A stretch of 64,000 nt of DNA from BOG-1112 sp964611335 (GCA_964611335.1 CAZSXR010000002.1:62001-126000); one strand, 5' to 3'; shown: positions 16,036-25,236, counted from the first letter of the stretch. The notes: generated from the letters alone by a model not told the origin. Made by a program: numbers and translations.

Positions 16036-17604
16036 TTATGAATCATCGAGAAGGTTATTCATACGATGTTGAAGAACGGAGAATTCCTTTGGGGTAATAA
16101 CGGGGTTTTTTGAGTAAAGACGCTTGATGATTTCAGAGTAGTAAATACGAGGGTTAATGGAGTTGAGTTTACAAGCCTGGATTAGTGAAAAATGAATAGC
16201 AGCAGCCTCTGCGCCATCTATAGAATGCGTTCCATACCATGTTTTCCTACCAACTACAGGACTTCTGAGAAGTCTTTCCGATGCATTATTATCAATAGGA
16301 ATCAACGGATTCGATATAAAAAGTGTAAGCTCGTTATAGTTTTTTAAAAAATAATTAAAAGCTGCATATATACCGCTTTTACTTGAGAATTTATCGAGCA
16401 TAGTATTTGCTTGAGATTTCATTTTCTCAAACATAGATGACATTTGTTGTCGAATCTCGAGAACTTTATCGTAAGGTTGGTTTTTTGTAGAAGATTCTAA
16501 CTTATAAATCTCTTTATACTGGTCCACCATAAATTGTGTTTCTGCTGGACCCTCACCTTTGCTGCTGACGAATAACCTGCGAGCATGGCTATTACAATAA
16601 GCCATTAAAATAGGCAATAATCCCTTTATTAAACGTATTTCATTTGTTTCTCGAACTGCTTTTCTATACCCAGCATAAACATCAGTGAGTAAAACCTCAC
16701 AGATTGAATTCTTTAAAACTGCAGAAGCTACATCACCAGATCTCGTATCATGACATTCGTAAAAACATGATTTAGAACTTAAAAAACCCCAAAGATACCA
16801 AGAAGATTTTTTATCACCTTCAAGCATTCTATGAGGCGTCTCATCTGCTAAAAGTACAGGGGTATTTAGGGTTTCCTGTTTCAATCGCTCATATATAGGT
16901 TTTAGAAAATCTGCAAGTTTTAGAGTGGTCCCAATAAGACTGTGGGGAGGAAGACCTTCAAACCCTTGACGCGATGCCATCTGACAATAACGTTCTATCG
17001 GAATAAGGTCACAGAACTTGGACATTGTAACATCAACTATAAGCTCATCGCTATAACTTGATCCGGGAATCACTCGTGGAATAGCGGGTGCTGTAACTAT
17101 GTCACCATGACATTTGTGACAACGATACTTATGACGATGCTGTCTCACAATAATAAATTTTTGAGGAATTGTTGTAAGGAACTCACTCGTTTCAACCATG
17201 CCTGAATCCGACATAACGTTTCCACAGCATGAGCACTCTGGTTCTTCTACATAAGTAACGTGTTTTTCGATAACTTCTGCGTCTGGATATCTTTCGCTAG
17301 GAAGTTTTGTTGTTGAAGATCTTGGTTTAGGATCGCGTTTTTTATTATCCGAGTTGCCAGAGCGTGGGGATTTCTCCGAGCTTGGGGAAAATAACTTTGC
17401 CTGTATACGAAAAAGTTTCCCTTCGATTTCGAGAAACTTTTCTTCAAGCTCATTTACATAACCTTCGAGAAAAAGCCTTATTCTATTGTAATTTCTTGCA
17501 ACAACAAGCAGGTCGCTACGATTGAGAGAATCGAGTTGCTCATCAGTAAGTGGCTTAACTTCGGAGAGTTTCACTTTCATTTCGAGAGGATGGCATAAAC
17601 TCAA
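16036..17604 (-). CDS. tnpC: IS66 family transposase TnpC
   Basis: DDE transposase of the IS66 family, 522 residues. Visible parts: an N-terminal coiled-coil/leucine zipper region around 30-75, the zinc-binding CSCCGNVM and CHKCHGD motifs (about 122-165), the catalytic blocks LLADETPHRM and LLTDVYAGYRKA, and the C-terminal NPLIPIDNNASERLLR with SIDGAEAAA. Third gene of the tnpABC operon, 16 bp after tnpB. Confidence 0.95.
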   Translation of the reverse strand: MSLCHPLEMKVKLSEVKPLTDEQLDSLNRSDLLVVARNYNRIRLFLEGYVNELEEKFLEIEGKLFRIQAKLFSPSSEKSPRSGNSDNKKRDPKPRSSTTKLPSERYPDAEVIEKHVTYVEEPECSCCGNVMSDSGMVETSEFLTTIPQKFIIVRQHRHKYRCHKCHGDIVTAPAIPRVIPGSSYSDELIVDVTMSKFCDLIPIERYCQMASRQGFEGLPPHSLIGTTLKLADFLKPIYERLKQETLNTPVLLADETPHRMLEGDKKSSWYLWGFLSSKSCFYECHDTRSGDVASAVLKNSICEVLLTDVYAGYRKAVRETNEIRLIKGLLPILMAYCNSHARRLFVSSKGEGPAETQFMVDQYKEIYKLESSTKNQPYDKVLEIRQQMSSMFEKMKSQANTMLDKFSSKSGIYAAFNYFLKNYNELTLFISNPLIPIDNNASERLLRSPVVGRKTWYGTHSIDGAEAAAIHFSLIQACKLNSINPRIYYSEIIKRLYSKNPVITPKEFSVLQHRMNNLLDDS

Positions 17605-17620
17605 ATGAAAGATAAGTTTT

Positions 17621-17992
17621 TTATGGTGCGTATGAGGCGGCAGACTTTCGATGTTCAGAAGGACTTTCTATAAACCTCCTATTGAGGTCCGCACCCTCAA
17701 AAAACAGGGCAAACTCTGCCTGCGTCAAAACGATATCTTTTTTGTAGTAGGGATTAATTTTAGCAAACAATCCCTTCTCAAGTCGTTTTGCAATAATCAC
17801 TAGACCCGTGCCATCATAATACAGACATTTACAACTTGAGCGTTTGCCATTTAGAAAGACAAACAAATGTCCTGAAAATGGGTCTTGCATTAAAGTGTCT
17901 TTTGCTCTCAAAAACAAGGTGTCATAGGAGGCACGCATGTCGGTCGGTCCCTTTGCAATATATATGTTTGTTTTTCTATTTAAAGTTATCAT
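17621..17992 (-). CDS. tnpB: IS66 accessory protein TnpB
   Basis: 123 residues with the IS66 Orf2 signature YIAKGPTDMRASYDTL, then DPFSGHLFVFLNGKRSSCKCLYYDGTGLVIIAKRL seen in sequence order (DPFSGHLFVF, LYYDGTG). Required for transposition of this family together with TnpA and TnpC. It overlaps tnpA by 4 bp. Confidence 0.95.
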   Translation of the reverse strand: MITLNRKTNIYIAKGPTDMRASYDTLFLRAKDTLMQDPFSGHLFVFLNGKRSSCKCLYYDGTGLVIIAKRLEKGLFAKINPYYKKDIVLTQAEFALFFEGADLNRRFIESPSEHRKSAASYAP

Positions 17993-18357
17993 GATGCCTT
18001 CTTCAAAAAGTCGATGAGATGATCCACTTGTGCAAAACGAATCACACGACCGTTTGTCCAGACAATCTCTATTGCTAGATTATGTTTTAAAGCTGGAGTT
18101 AGCTCGGTTGTGTTAGCAACCTTTTTAAATTCACCTTCCCCATAGTGACCTTCTCTTTTAAGTTTTTTTGCTTTACCGATGACAGATGCCATTTGTTTGT
18201 AGGTATATCCAAGAGAACGGTAGAAATCGGGACTTGGTCCTTCCCAGTTTTCCCATGCAACTAAGACCTCGTACAAAACTTCATCACTTACATTTTTTAG
18301 GTAACCTTTCTTAGAGGTGTACGAACTGAGTTTTTTCTTTAACGTAACGTTGTCCAT
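17989..18357 (-). CDS. tnpA: IS66 accessory protein TnpA
   Basis: 122-residue first gene of the IS66 operon, helix-turn-helix type (SPDFYRSLGYTYKQMASVIGKAKKL region). The C-terminal IEIVWTNGRVIRFAQVDHLIDFL is typical of IS66 TnpA, which often ends with a tail built around ELVLPNGV/I. It starts 81 bp inside the right end of the element. Confidence 0.88.
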   Translation of the reverse strand: MDNVTLKKKLSSYTSKKGYLKNVSDEVLYEVLVAWENWEGPSPDFYRSLGYTYKQMASVIGKAKKLKREGHYGEGEFKKVANTTELTPALKHNLAIEIVWTNGRVIRFAQVDHLIDFLKKAS

Positions 18358-18629
18358 AGTGAACCCTCATATTTAGTGATGATTCAACTATGCCTGAACT
18401 CGCGGCGGTTAAACATGCGGGGGACACTGATGATTTACTTACGAATGGTCGGGTTGAAGGTTTTAACAGAAAAGCAAAACTCTTGCAGAGAAGAGCATAC
18501 GGGTATTCAAATTTCCAAAATTACAGATTGAGATTGTTGAATGAGTGTTGTGGGAAGGCTTACAGAGGGTTACCCACCACGAAACGGTGAGAGCCGCAAT
18601 TCCTCACCTAGAAAAATTGGGAAAGCAAC

Positions 18630-18654
18630 GGGTCTGGTCCTTTGAGTGTGGGTC
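18630..18654 (+). repeat. dispersed repeat R1, copy 4
   Basis: Consensus 25-bp core but without the 21-bp tail; sits 35 bp after the ISL3 end. Confidence 0.85.
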
Positions 18655-18822
18655 GGAATAAGGACCATTCATATGAGAACAAAATGTCCTCCACCAAAAA
18701 TATGTCGTTGAAGGTCTATTTATAAGACAAATCGCATCCGAGTTTTTGTCGTACAAAGTATGAAAGATAAAAAAACAGGAACCTAATTCAAGCGAAGTAT
18801 TTTAGACATCAATTTGTTATAT

Positions 18823-18854
18823 AAGTTCCTTATCAGATTTTTTCTTAGGAACTT
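18823..18854. promoter_or_regulatory. inverted repeat before the DUF4246 gene
   Basis: AAGTTCCT-N16-AGGAACTT lies 12 bp before the start codon at 18866 and includes the likely ribosome binding site in its right arm. It could be an operator or a translation-blocking hairpin. Confidence 0.4.
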
Positions 18855-18865
18855 TAGGATTTTTT

Positions 18866-20395
18866 ATGAGCCTTTCTGAAAAACTCGATCATGCCTCCGT
18901 CGCTGATATTTACGCTTTTTTTGGAAAGCAGATCAACGGTTATCCCTTCTATTGTTGGGTTTTGGAAGAGATTATCACCGACAAACTTAGCCCCAAACCC
19001 TGGGATAGCCCAAAATTGTGGGATAGAGGAAAAGAACCTATTTGGAAACTATGTTATTTAGAAAGAGAGCCAGAAAATTATTTAGAATTCTCTGTGTTTG
19101 TTCTAGAAGAAGCCTTCGATGTACTTTCTGGAAAATTATCAGCATGGCCGTGGGACTTTACGCATCTTGCTATTATGAATGCTCCTTTAAAACCAGCTTG
19201 GGTTTATAGTAAGGTGCATCCACTTAAAATAAAACTCGCTAGTGATTTTGAAACAACGATGTCGCCTCCTCTTGATACAAAGATCAAACGGGCTCATGTG
19301 GATTTTCAAATGCAATACGGAGATGGTGGGCACGATTATCTTGCCTATCCCGTCTATTATTCCAATTTCCCCACACTCTCAGAAAGCGATCGCATCGAAT
19401 TTTTTTTACTGATGGAAGATCTTACACGAAGACAGGGTTATCGACATGAGTCTGAACCTGTTGAAGATCTGCTCGATCCTGACTACAACCCTCAATATCC
19501 TAGCAAAGACTTTGCAACACGGAGGTTAGAGGCCATTAACTTCCACAAAAATCGTGCATCGATGCTTAAAGAACATTATCCTTATGATTGTTGGGGGTGG
19601 GAATTTAAATATCATATTCCACCCGAAGCTACCCTCCGTGATACATGCCAATGGGTACCAACGGATTTTGTTGTTAGCAGCACAGGTAGGGTTAGCATCG
19701 AAGGGGATATTCATAATTTACCGAATAACTCTGAAAATAAATCGATCTATATTAAAATTTCACAACTCTTTGAGAGTATGCTTCCTCTTTTTGCCAAACT
19801 GAATCTTTTTGTGGAAGGTGAATCTTCTCGTTTGCAAGTGATCACCAAGATTCAACGCTACAACATCCAAGCAGGGACAAGTTATAGTGGGCATTGGCAC
19901 ATTGAAGGAAAGACTGAAAATATTGTGGCCGTCGGTGTTTACTACTGTCAAATCAGTAGCTGCTTACAAGGAGGCCATCTTGAGTTTCGACCGTTGGTTT
20001 ATCCCGACCCTGCTTATCTAGAGACTCCCACCTGTATTGTTCCTGTAGAAGAGGGGTCTGCTGTTGTCTTCTCTAATACGCTGCCTCACCGTTTTCAGGA
20101 TATTCTCAATCCAGGAGTCGAGGTCGGAGAACGTTTGTTTATTACTTTTTTTGTTGTGGATCCGTCACAGCCCATTGTTTGTGAGAAGGCTACTTATCCT
20201 GAAGACCCTGAAGCCTTTAGAAAGCAACTCAAAGAATCTCTGCGCAATTCTACTTCTGCTTGGGGTTATGCCAATCATGGCAATTGTGGAGATGTAAGAT
20301 TTCTCAGAGACATCAATCATGCTTCACAATATAACGATGGGGAATGTAGTTTTCATCCAGATAACTACGATCCTTTTCAAAACCCTATGTCTTAA
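18866..20395 (+). CDS. DUF4246 family protein, 2-oxoglutarate/Fe(II) oxygenase-like
   Basis: 509 residues resembling DUF4246 proteins, which are common in fungi and scattered in bacteria. The C-terminal half carries a jelly-roll oxygenase core: YSGHWHIEGKTENIVAVGVYY (His-x-Glu metal pair in the middle), GGHLEFR, then SAVVFSNTLPHRFQDI with the distal His, and RLFITFFVVDP with the Arg that would bind 2-oxoglutarate. The metal triad therefore looks like H-x-E...H rather than the common H-x-D...H. The N-terminal third is unlike anything I recognise. It stands alone between mobile-element debris. Confidence 0.72.
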   Translation: MSLSEKLDHASVADIYAFFGKQINGYPFYCWVLEEIITDKLSPKPWDSPKLWDRGKEPIWKLCYLEREPENYLEFSVFVLEEAFDVLSGKLSAWPWDFTHLAIMNAPLKPAWVYSKVHPLKIKLASDFETTMSPPLDTKIKRAHVDFQMQYGDGGHDYLAYPVYYSNFPTLSESDRIEFFLLMEDLTRRQGYRHESEPVEDLLDPDYNPQYPSKDFATRRLEAINFHKNRASMLKEHYPYDCWGWEFKYHIPPEATLRDTCQWVPTDFVVSSTGRVSIEGDIHNLPNNSENKSIYIKISQLFESMLPLFAKLNLFVEGESSRLQVITKIQRYNIQAGTSYSGHWHIEGKTENIVAVGVYYCQISSCLQGGHLEFRPLVYPDPAYLETPTCIVPVEEGSAVVFSNTLPHRFQDILNPGVEVGERLFITFFVVDPSQPIVCEKATYPEDPEAFRKQLKESLRNSTSAWGYANHGNCGDVRFLRDINHASQYNDGECSFHPDNYDPFQNPMS

Positions 20396-20551
20396 ACATA
20401 CTTTATTTTTCTTGGCGCGATGCATTTGCTTCTACAAGTGTAGAATCCATCATGAGTTTTCTAGATTGTGGTTTTATCTATTTTGGGAAGGAGTCTTGTT
20501 TTTAACAAGTTAGATACTTCTTAACTCGGTCCACCAACCATATAGTATCTA

Positions 20552-21061
20552 TCAACCTTCCAGAATCCTCTTCCGGTTTCTCTCTCCTTCCTCAGAGCTC
20601 AAACGAGGGTCGACCAGCATCCAGGCTTTTCCATCTTCTATGAAAGACTCAAAATCAAAGAGCTGTTGTTGGTAAGCTTTGATCTCCGGCCACTCTCTAT
20701 ATTCCATATCTTCATTCCAAAGCTCAGGCTTATCTGCCATCTCCCAACAAACTTGGTGGAGAGCCGCTCGATCGCCTATACCATCTCCCACGTCATGATC
20801 ATCTTTATTTGCAGAACAATTTTTTGTCTCAATGTCTCCATCATGAATTTCACCGAAGAGCACATTTGGACTCTGACTTTCATCGATGCGCACTGCCACA
20901 GCAGCTTTTAACCAAGTATGTTCAGGACCAAAAGAAACAGCAGATTCGTAATCTGCCTCACCTCGGTAAATGGTGTACCTATCTTGTTCTTCCATCGGTA
21001 CATAATGATCATGATGAACAGGAAGACCACAGACTTGACAATAGCTTGCAAAAACACCCAT
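20552..21061 (-). CDS. hypothetical protein with N-terminal zinc-finger-like motif
   Basis: 169 residues, acidic. The N-terminus has CQVCGLPVHHDHY, a possible metal site, and the rest is rich in aromatic and acidic residues. It ends convergently against the DUF4246 gene. No family recognised. Confidence 0.5.
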   Translation of the reverse strand: MGVFASYCQVCGLPVHHDHYVPMEEQDRYTIYRGEADYESAVSFGPEHTWLKAAVAVRIDESQSPNVLFGEIHDGDIETKNCSANKDDHDVGDGIGDRAALHQVCWEMADKPELWNEDMEYREWPEIKAYQQQLFDFESFIEDGKAWMLVDPRLSSEEGERNRKRILEG

Positions 21062-21422
21062 AAATTTCCTTTTGTTGAGGATTTTTACTCAAAATGCTGT
21101 AGGATTTTAAATCTGATGTTATGAATATTCAAGGAAAGAAAAGTCCAAAACTCTGTCTATTTTGCGAAGTAAATGATTCATTCGGAATGAGTTCTTCTAT
21201 ATTAACGGTTTCAATGGTTCTGACCGCGTGGAATCTTTTGCCTCCAAATGTCTACACCAAATCAAAATGGGATTATTTTTGCAGGTCATAGATTAAAAAA
21301 AGAGCATGTTAGGTAAATGTTTATATCTGATAACTAGTTTTATTGGATAGTGCGACACGATGTCGCTGTGAGAGGTGTTCTTTCAGAACCACCCATCCCA
21401 CTGAGTGAACCGAGGATGTAAA
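21062..21422. other. intergenic between divergent genes
   Basis: 361 bp, AT-rich. Contains a small hairpin GCGACA-CGA-TGTCGC near 21352-21366 of unknown meaning. No gene or RNA recognised. Confidence 0.45.
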
Positions 21423-21887
21423 ATGAATCATGTACAACTCATTTTTGGCACATCACAATGCCGGTTGTCAAGAGTGGTAGGGAACAGCAAATCTTCGAAT
21501 ACTAATTGCCAATCTACCTTTTTAAACGCTTATCATGCTATAAAAGTTAGATTCCGGAAACTTAATTTTAAGGGGATTATGAAGGACGATTTCAAATTTG
21601 AGGGAATTATTAAAGATGATTTTTTCAAACAGAAAATTTTATGTAAAATATTCGATAATAAATTTAGTGAGGCTCAAGCGTTATTTTCAAATCACCTTTC
21701 GAATTGGTCGCAGGCTCAAGCTAGGTCTGAGATCTACTTTAGTCTCTCATTTAGTCTCTTAGAAAATGACTTCCAACGACGTGGTTTTGCTGAGTTCTTA
21801 GCAAATAATTATGAGACCAGTTGGGCATACTTCGTACGTGCAGAAGAGGGGGTCTGGTCCTTTGAGTGTGGGTCAAAAATAAGTTAG
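21423..21887 (+). pseudogene. hypothetical gene truncated by repeat R1
   Basis: I start it at the ATG at 21423, which has GAGG upstream. About 143 native codons run until repeat R1 copy 5 at 21850, which provides the last 12 codons and stop. The remaining protein is helical and unrecognised (FKFEGIIKDDFFKQKILCKI, FSEAQALFSNHLSNWSQAQA). Confidence 0.45.
21850..21874 (+). repeat. dispersed repeat R1, copy 5
   Basis: Consensus core followed by the AAAAATAAGTTAGCTTCC tail and the CCTGTTCAATAA end of the IS4 element. Confidence 0.85.
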
Positions 21888-21895
21888 CTTCCCTG

Positions 21896-23913
21896 CCTGT
21901 TCAATAAACAACTGAAGAATGTCACTGTTTTACCCTTAAAAACCAAGCACAGAAAGCCTTTCAAACATATGTACTCAGAGTGAGTGCTAGGTCCTTGATG
22001 GAAACAAAATAAGCCATTTTTGCATTCCGTTTAAAAAGAATTTCAATCATGCCGAGTTTGTTCACGAATCCCCCCTTCGTGTAAAAAAACAAAATTGCTT
22101 ATCCATTTTGATGCCAAAATGACATAGCAGAAGTAACGTCGATAGGTGCCAAATAGAAACGGAAGTCTTACCTACAAAAGAAATACAAAACTCATAGTAC
22201 TACAATTTGTAGTTCTCCTTGAAAATTAGAAAATACTCAGCAAGATTTTGATTAAACAAAATAAATATAAGGTTGATGCTGATGATGCTGATGTTAAAGA
22301 ACAGTCCTCTTGCAAAATGTATCACCGCAAAAGTGAAGAGCTTTCATGAGAGGAGAGGCATGCCTTTCAATGATCTTTTAAAAGAAGAAGAAATGGATAA
22401 GTTTTTAGAGCAATGCCCACCACATCGACAAAGAATTTTTCCTCCAGATCAAACTTTATTGGCTTTCTTAGCCCAAGTTATCAGTCCTATGAAATCGTGC
22501 AAGCAGGCGGTCATCGATATGCTTTCATATAAAAAGCTAAATGACCTTACTACATGCTCTATAAAAACATCTTCCTATTCAAGAGCAAGGCAAAAAATTC
22601 CATTAGAAGCCATCGTAAATTTGACAAAAAATATCTCAAAATCTATGGAAGATGCAGTGCCATAGCAGTGGCTATGGAAAAACAGAAAAGTTCGTCTACT
22701 TGATGGCTCAACCGTTACCATGGCTGATTCAGTAGAGAACCAGTTATCTTTTCCACAACACACAAACCAAAAAAAAGGTTTGGGATTTCCATTAGCAAGG
22801 ATGTCTGCCATGACGTCATTGGAAACGGGTTCTGTTATTGATTTTGAGATGGGTCCTTGGATAGGAAAAGGTACAGGTGAATTATTTTTAGGAAGTAAAA
22901 TACTCAATACCCTTGAGGGGAATGAAGTTGTTGTTGCTGATGCATTCTATATGAGCTATTTTTTTATTTCGAATGTGAAGAAGAAAAACGCGGATGTTTT
23001 AACAAGGTTAAAAGGAAATCGAAATTTTATAATTATTTCCTCAGAAAAAATAGGAGACAATGATCGTTTGATTTTGGTAAAGAAGCCAAGAATCCCCCAC
23101 ACTGGGTGGGTAGACAAAAATACTTATGAGCAATCTCCCGATGAACTACTTCTTCGCGAAACAACGTTTATCAGCAAAAAACAAGGTTTTCGTGACAAAA
23201 AATTCATACTGATTTCAACCTTTATCAACAAAAAAGAATACTCAAGTGAAAAAATTGCTGAGCTATATAGCTTACGTTAGAATGTAGAATTGGATTTCCG
23301 AACAATTAAAAAAACTATAGGCCTTGATTTTTTAAAGTGTAAAACACCGGCTATGGCTCTAAAAGAAGCTTGGGTTTACCTCCTTGCATATAATCTGATT
23401 CGTAGAATTATAAAAGATGCAGCTGTGCTTTCGGAGAGCAAGCCAAGAGACATTAGTTTTTCTGAAGCTGTGATGGTATATTCAAGTTTCAAATCAGCTC
23501 TTTTGCTTTCTTTTCCATTTGATGCACACATGATTTACAAATATATGTTGGTTGCGATCTCTAAGTGTAAAATTTATCAGAGGCCAGGTAGACTTGAACC
23601 CAGAGCATTAAAGAGACGTATCAACTACAATGACTATTCTCGTCTAAAACTACCTAGACATATTTGGAGTTTTTTAACAATTCTACCAGAGTTGGAACTT
23701 GAGTTTTCTTCTGCTCTGAGAGAGGTCATTTTGAAACTCGGAGAAGATATGCCGAAATCTAATTATGCAAATAATTACAGCTAGTTACGCCAAAAACAGT
23801 GACATTCAACAACCCGTTTATTGAACGTATGATTGGAAATTTTTTCCTAGGTTAGAGATCAGTATCTTAGGGTACTTGGTACTGCTATTTTTGAATGGGG
23901 TTTAGTGAACAGG
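21896..23913 (+). mobile_element. IS4 family element with nested ends
   Basis: The inner inverted ends are GTTCAATAAAC (21899-21909, and inverted at 23816-23826). Each is followed inward, after 8-9 unlike bases, by AATGTCACTGTTTT in matching orientation. An extra 87-bp right arm ending TGAACAGG (23913) resembles the right part of the 116-bp element at 14634-14749. A 370-bp stretch between the left end and the transposase holds no gene. Confidence 0.7.
22273..23784 (+). pseudogene. IS4 family transposase with two in-frame amber codons
   Basis: One continuous frame of about 504 codons broken only by TAG at 22663 and TAG at 23278. The DDE pattern is present: LLDGSTVTMADS (first Asp), EVVVADAFYMSY (second Asp), and the Y-x2-R-x3-E block YSLR-TAG-NVELDFRTIKKT with the Glu. 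The second TAG replaces the invariant Trp of that block (TGG to TAG). No frameshift and no other damage is visible. Housekeeping genes in this window (pyrH, frr) end in TAG, so the codon is a stop in the host and the element is probably dead. Confidence 0.85.
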
Positions 23914-23921
23914 TTTTTATT

Positions 23922-24045
23922 GTAAGTTTTGTGGTTAACTTGACGTCACCGATGCAGTGACTTCGTCACGTTTTTTATATTGGAGGCGCTGCGCCCTCCA
24001 AACCACCCACAAAAACCTTGGAAACGTGGAGTATCGACGACTTAC
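23922..24045. mobile_element. 124-bp IS66-derived miniature element, copy 2
   Basis: GTAAGT...ACTTAC bounded, near-identical to 12594-12717. It abuts an ISL3 fragment directly and follows the IS4 right arm by 8 bp. Confidence 0.65.
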
Positions 24046-24275
24046 GATGATGTGAAAGGAGTTCGAACCACATTACTCAATTGGTCTAAAGAAATATTAG
24101 CTTATTTCCGTTTCAGACTTACGAATGGTCGGGTTGAAGGTTTTAACAGAAAAGCAAAACTCTTGCAGAGAAGAGCATACGGGTATTCAAATTTCCAAAA
24201 TTACAGATTGAGATTGTTGAATGAGTGTTGTGGGAAGGCTTATAGAGGGTTACCCACCACGAAACGGTGAGAGCC
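24046..24275 (+). pseudogene. ISL3 transposase 3' fragment
   Basis: The last 74 codons of the same ISL3 transposase as at 14828 (VKGVRTTLLNWSKEI ... RGLPTTKR) plus its right terminus GAAACGGTGAGAGCC. It shows the uninterrupted junction RFRLTNGRVEGF, which proves the IS66 insertion point in the first copy. 5' part lost at the 124-bp element. Confidence 0.9.
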
Positions 24276-24679
24276 CGACTCGTGGTCTGGTTCCATGGGG
24301 GATAGACGCGTAGAGCGCGCTTGCCACCCTTACCAGAACGGGCCAAGACTCCGTATTTAAGCAAAATGTTTTTTGGGAAGACGAAGTGGCCAAAGCGATC
24401 TTGAAAACGAACAGAAACGACTAGAAATTGAAAATCATCTTCGACATCGAATGGCTGAATAGGGCCATCAATTTTCCGTTTCCAGAATGTTACGAATTAT
24501 CCCACCTTTTTAGGAGTTATTTTTGCGACTCGGAATTTAACATGCATCCCCTCAAGCTCAAATGTGCACGAGCCGTAATCTTGACTCTCAAGCTCCGGCT
24601 CTACGTTCGAGATGTTCATGTTACTTGGTTTATAAAGCAGCTGTTGTATTGCAGCTAAATCGGGATGAATTTTGTTCAT
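24276..24679 (-). pseudogene. MepB family gene, nonsense-mutated and truncated
   Basis: The start overlaps the preceding stop as ATGA. The translation matches the MepB family: ELESQDYGSCTFELEGMHV, KFRVAKITPKKVG, a TAA stop (24497-24499; the family has Gln, CAA), then FVTFWKRKIDGPIQPFD, FVFPKNILLKYGVLARSGKG and RALRVYPPWNQT. The C-terminus is cut by the ISL3 right end at 24275. Last gene of the cassette 26443 to 24276. Confidence 0.82.
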
Positions 24680-25236
24680 GCTTCACCGTCATCAGGATTC
24701 GTTCCTTGAATATAGTCCAAGGTGTTAGCCAATAGTTGCTCCTTAGGATTCACAGTGTCCAGCACCAGTCTATCCTCTTGCCAAGGGAGATACTCTTCTC
24801 GAACAGTCTCGACTCTCTCCCAAGTCGTTTCTGGAATTCCGTGTAAGCTCCGTACCCGCTCTTCTATTCTTCGTTTGTGGATTGAGGCTTCCAAAGTGCA
24901 TTCAATGATGTGGAGATTTGCGCTAAAAATTTCCGCTAGTTTTCGCCACATATTCCGGGCTTCTTGCACTGGATTTACAGCATCAACGACAACAGAAAGC
25001 CCCAACTTTAACTGTTCCCTGGCCAACGTTTCAGCAACCAAATAAGCAGCCAATCCCGTTGTGAAACTTCTTGTGAGTCCGCTTTGCAAAATTGCAGATT
25101 CAATAGGGTCAACGGAAAATATGGGCAATGATAGTTTCGATGCAACTGCTTCGGCTAAGGTACTTTTTCCGACCCCTGGCAAACCTGTAAATAAGATGAT
25201 GTTCATCTTCAAATCCCCACGCATTTCTCTTTTCAT
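24676..25236 (-). CDS. P-loop kinase-like ATPase (AAA_33)
   Basis: 186 residues with Walker A GLPGVGKST (about residues 18-26), VDPIESAI, a catalytic-site VVVDAVNP and LID-like Arg-rich segment RRIEERVRSLHG. Such proteins phosphorylate small molecules or nucleosides; the substrate is unknown. Start at 25236 overlaps the preceding stop (ATGA); a second ATG at residue 11 is an alternative. Base composition is richer in GC than the flanks, as for the next two genes. Confidence 0.8.
   Translation of the reverse strand: MKREMRGDLKMNIILFTGLPGVGKSTLAEAVASKLSLPIFSVDPIESAILQSGLTRSFTTGLAAYLVAETLAREQLKLGLSVVVDAVNPVQEARNMWRKLAEIFSANLHIIECTLEASIHKRRIEERVRSLHGIPETTWERVETVREEYLPWQEDRLVLDTVNPKEQLLANTLDYIQGTNPDDGEA

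Larger units (their letters stand above)
15911..18438 (-). mobile_element. IS66 family insertion sequence, complete
   Basis: 2528 bp with ends GTAAATCGTC (left) and GTAAATCATC (right, opposite strand), flanked by the 8-bp target duplication TTACGAAT at 15903-15910 and 18439-18446. It holds tnpA, tnpB and tnpC on the minus strand. All three reading frames are intact, so it may be a recent and active insertion. Confidence 0.92.
14828..18590 (+). pseudogene. ISL3 family transposase interrupted by IS66
   Basis: DDE transposase of the ISL3 family: N-terminal zinc-finger part with CPKCATPSS and CKTC (about residues 37-85), HTH region around 120-145, then the catalytic blocks SIGIDEHSIRK, VVTMDMSSTYRSA and ADRFHVQRMMNRL. 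Codons 1-361 lie at 14828-15910 and the remaining 47 at 18447-18590. Removing the IS66 and one copy of its 8-bp target restores an open 408-residue frame (RFRLTN joined to GRVEGF). The downstream end GAAACGGTGAGAGCC (to 18595) gives the ISL3-like terminal GGCTCT on the opposite strand. No matching left terminus was found. Confidence 0.9.

Noticed and set aside
11420..21874. R1 copies as a CRISPR array
   Set aside because: Copies are kilobases apart, without spacers or cas genes.
22273..23784. TAG recoding (amber as sense codon) in the host
   Set aside because: pyrH and frr in this window end with TAG, so TAG is a normal stop here.
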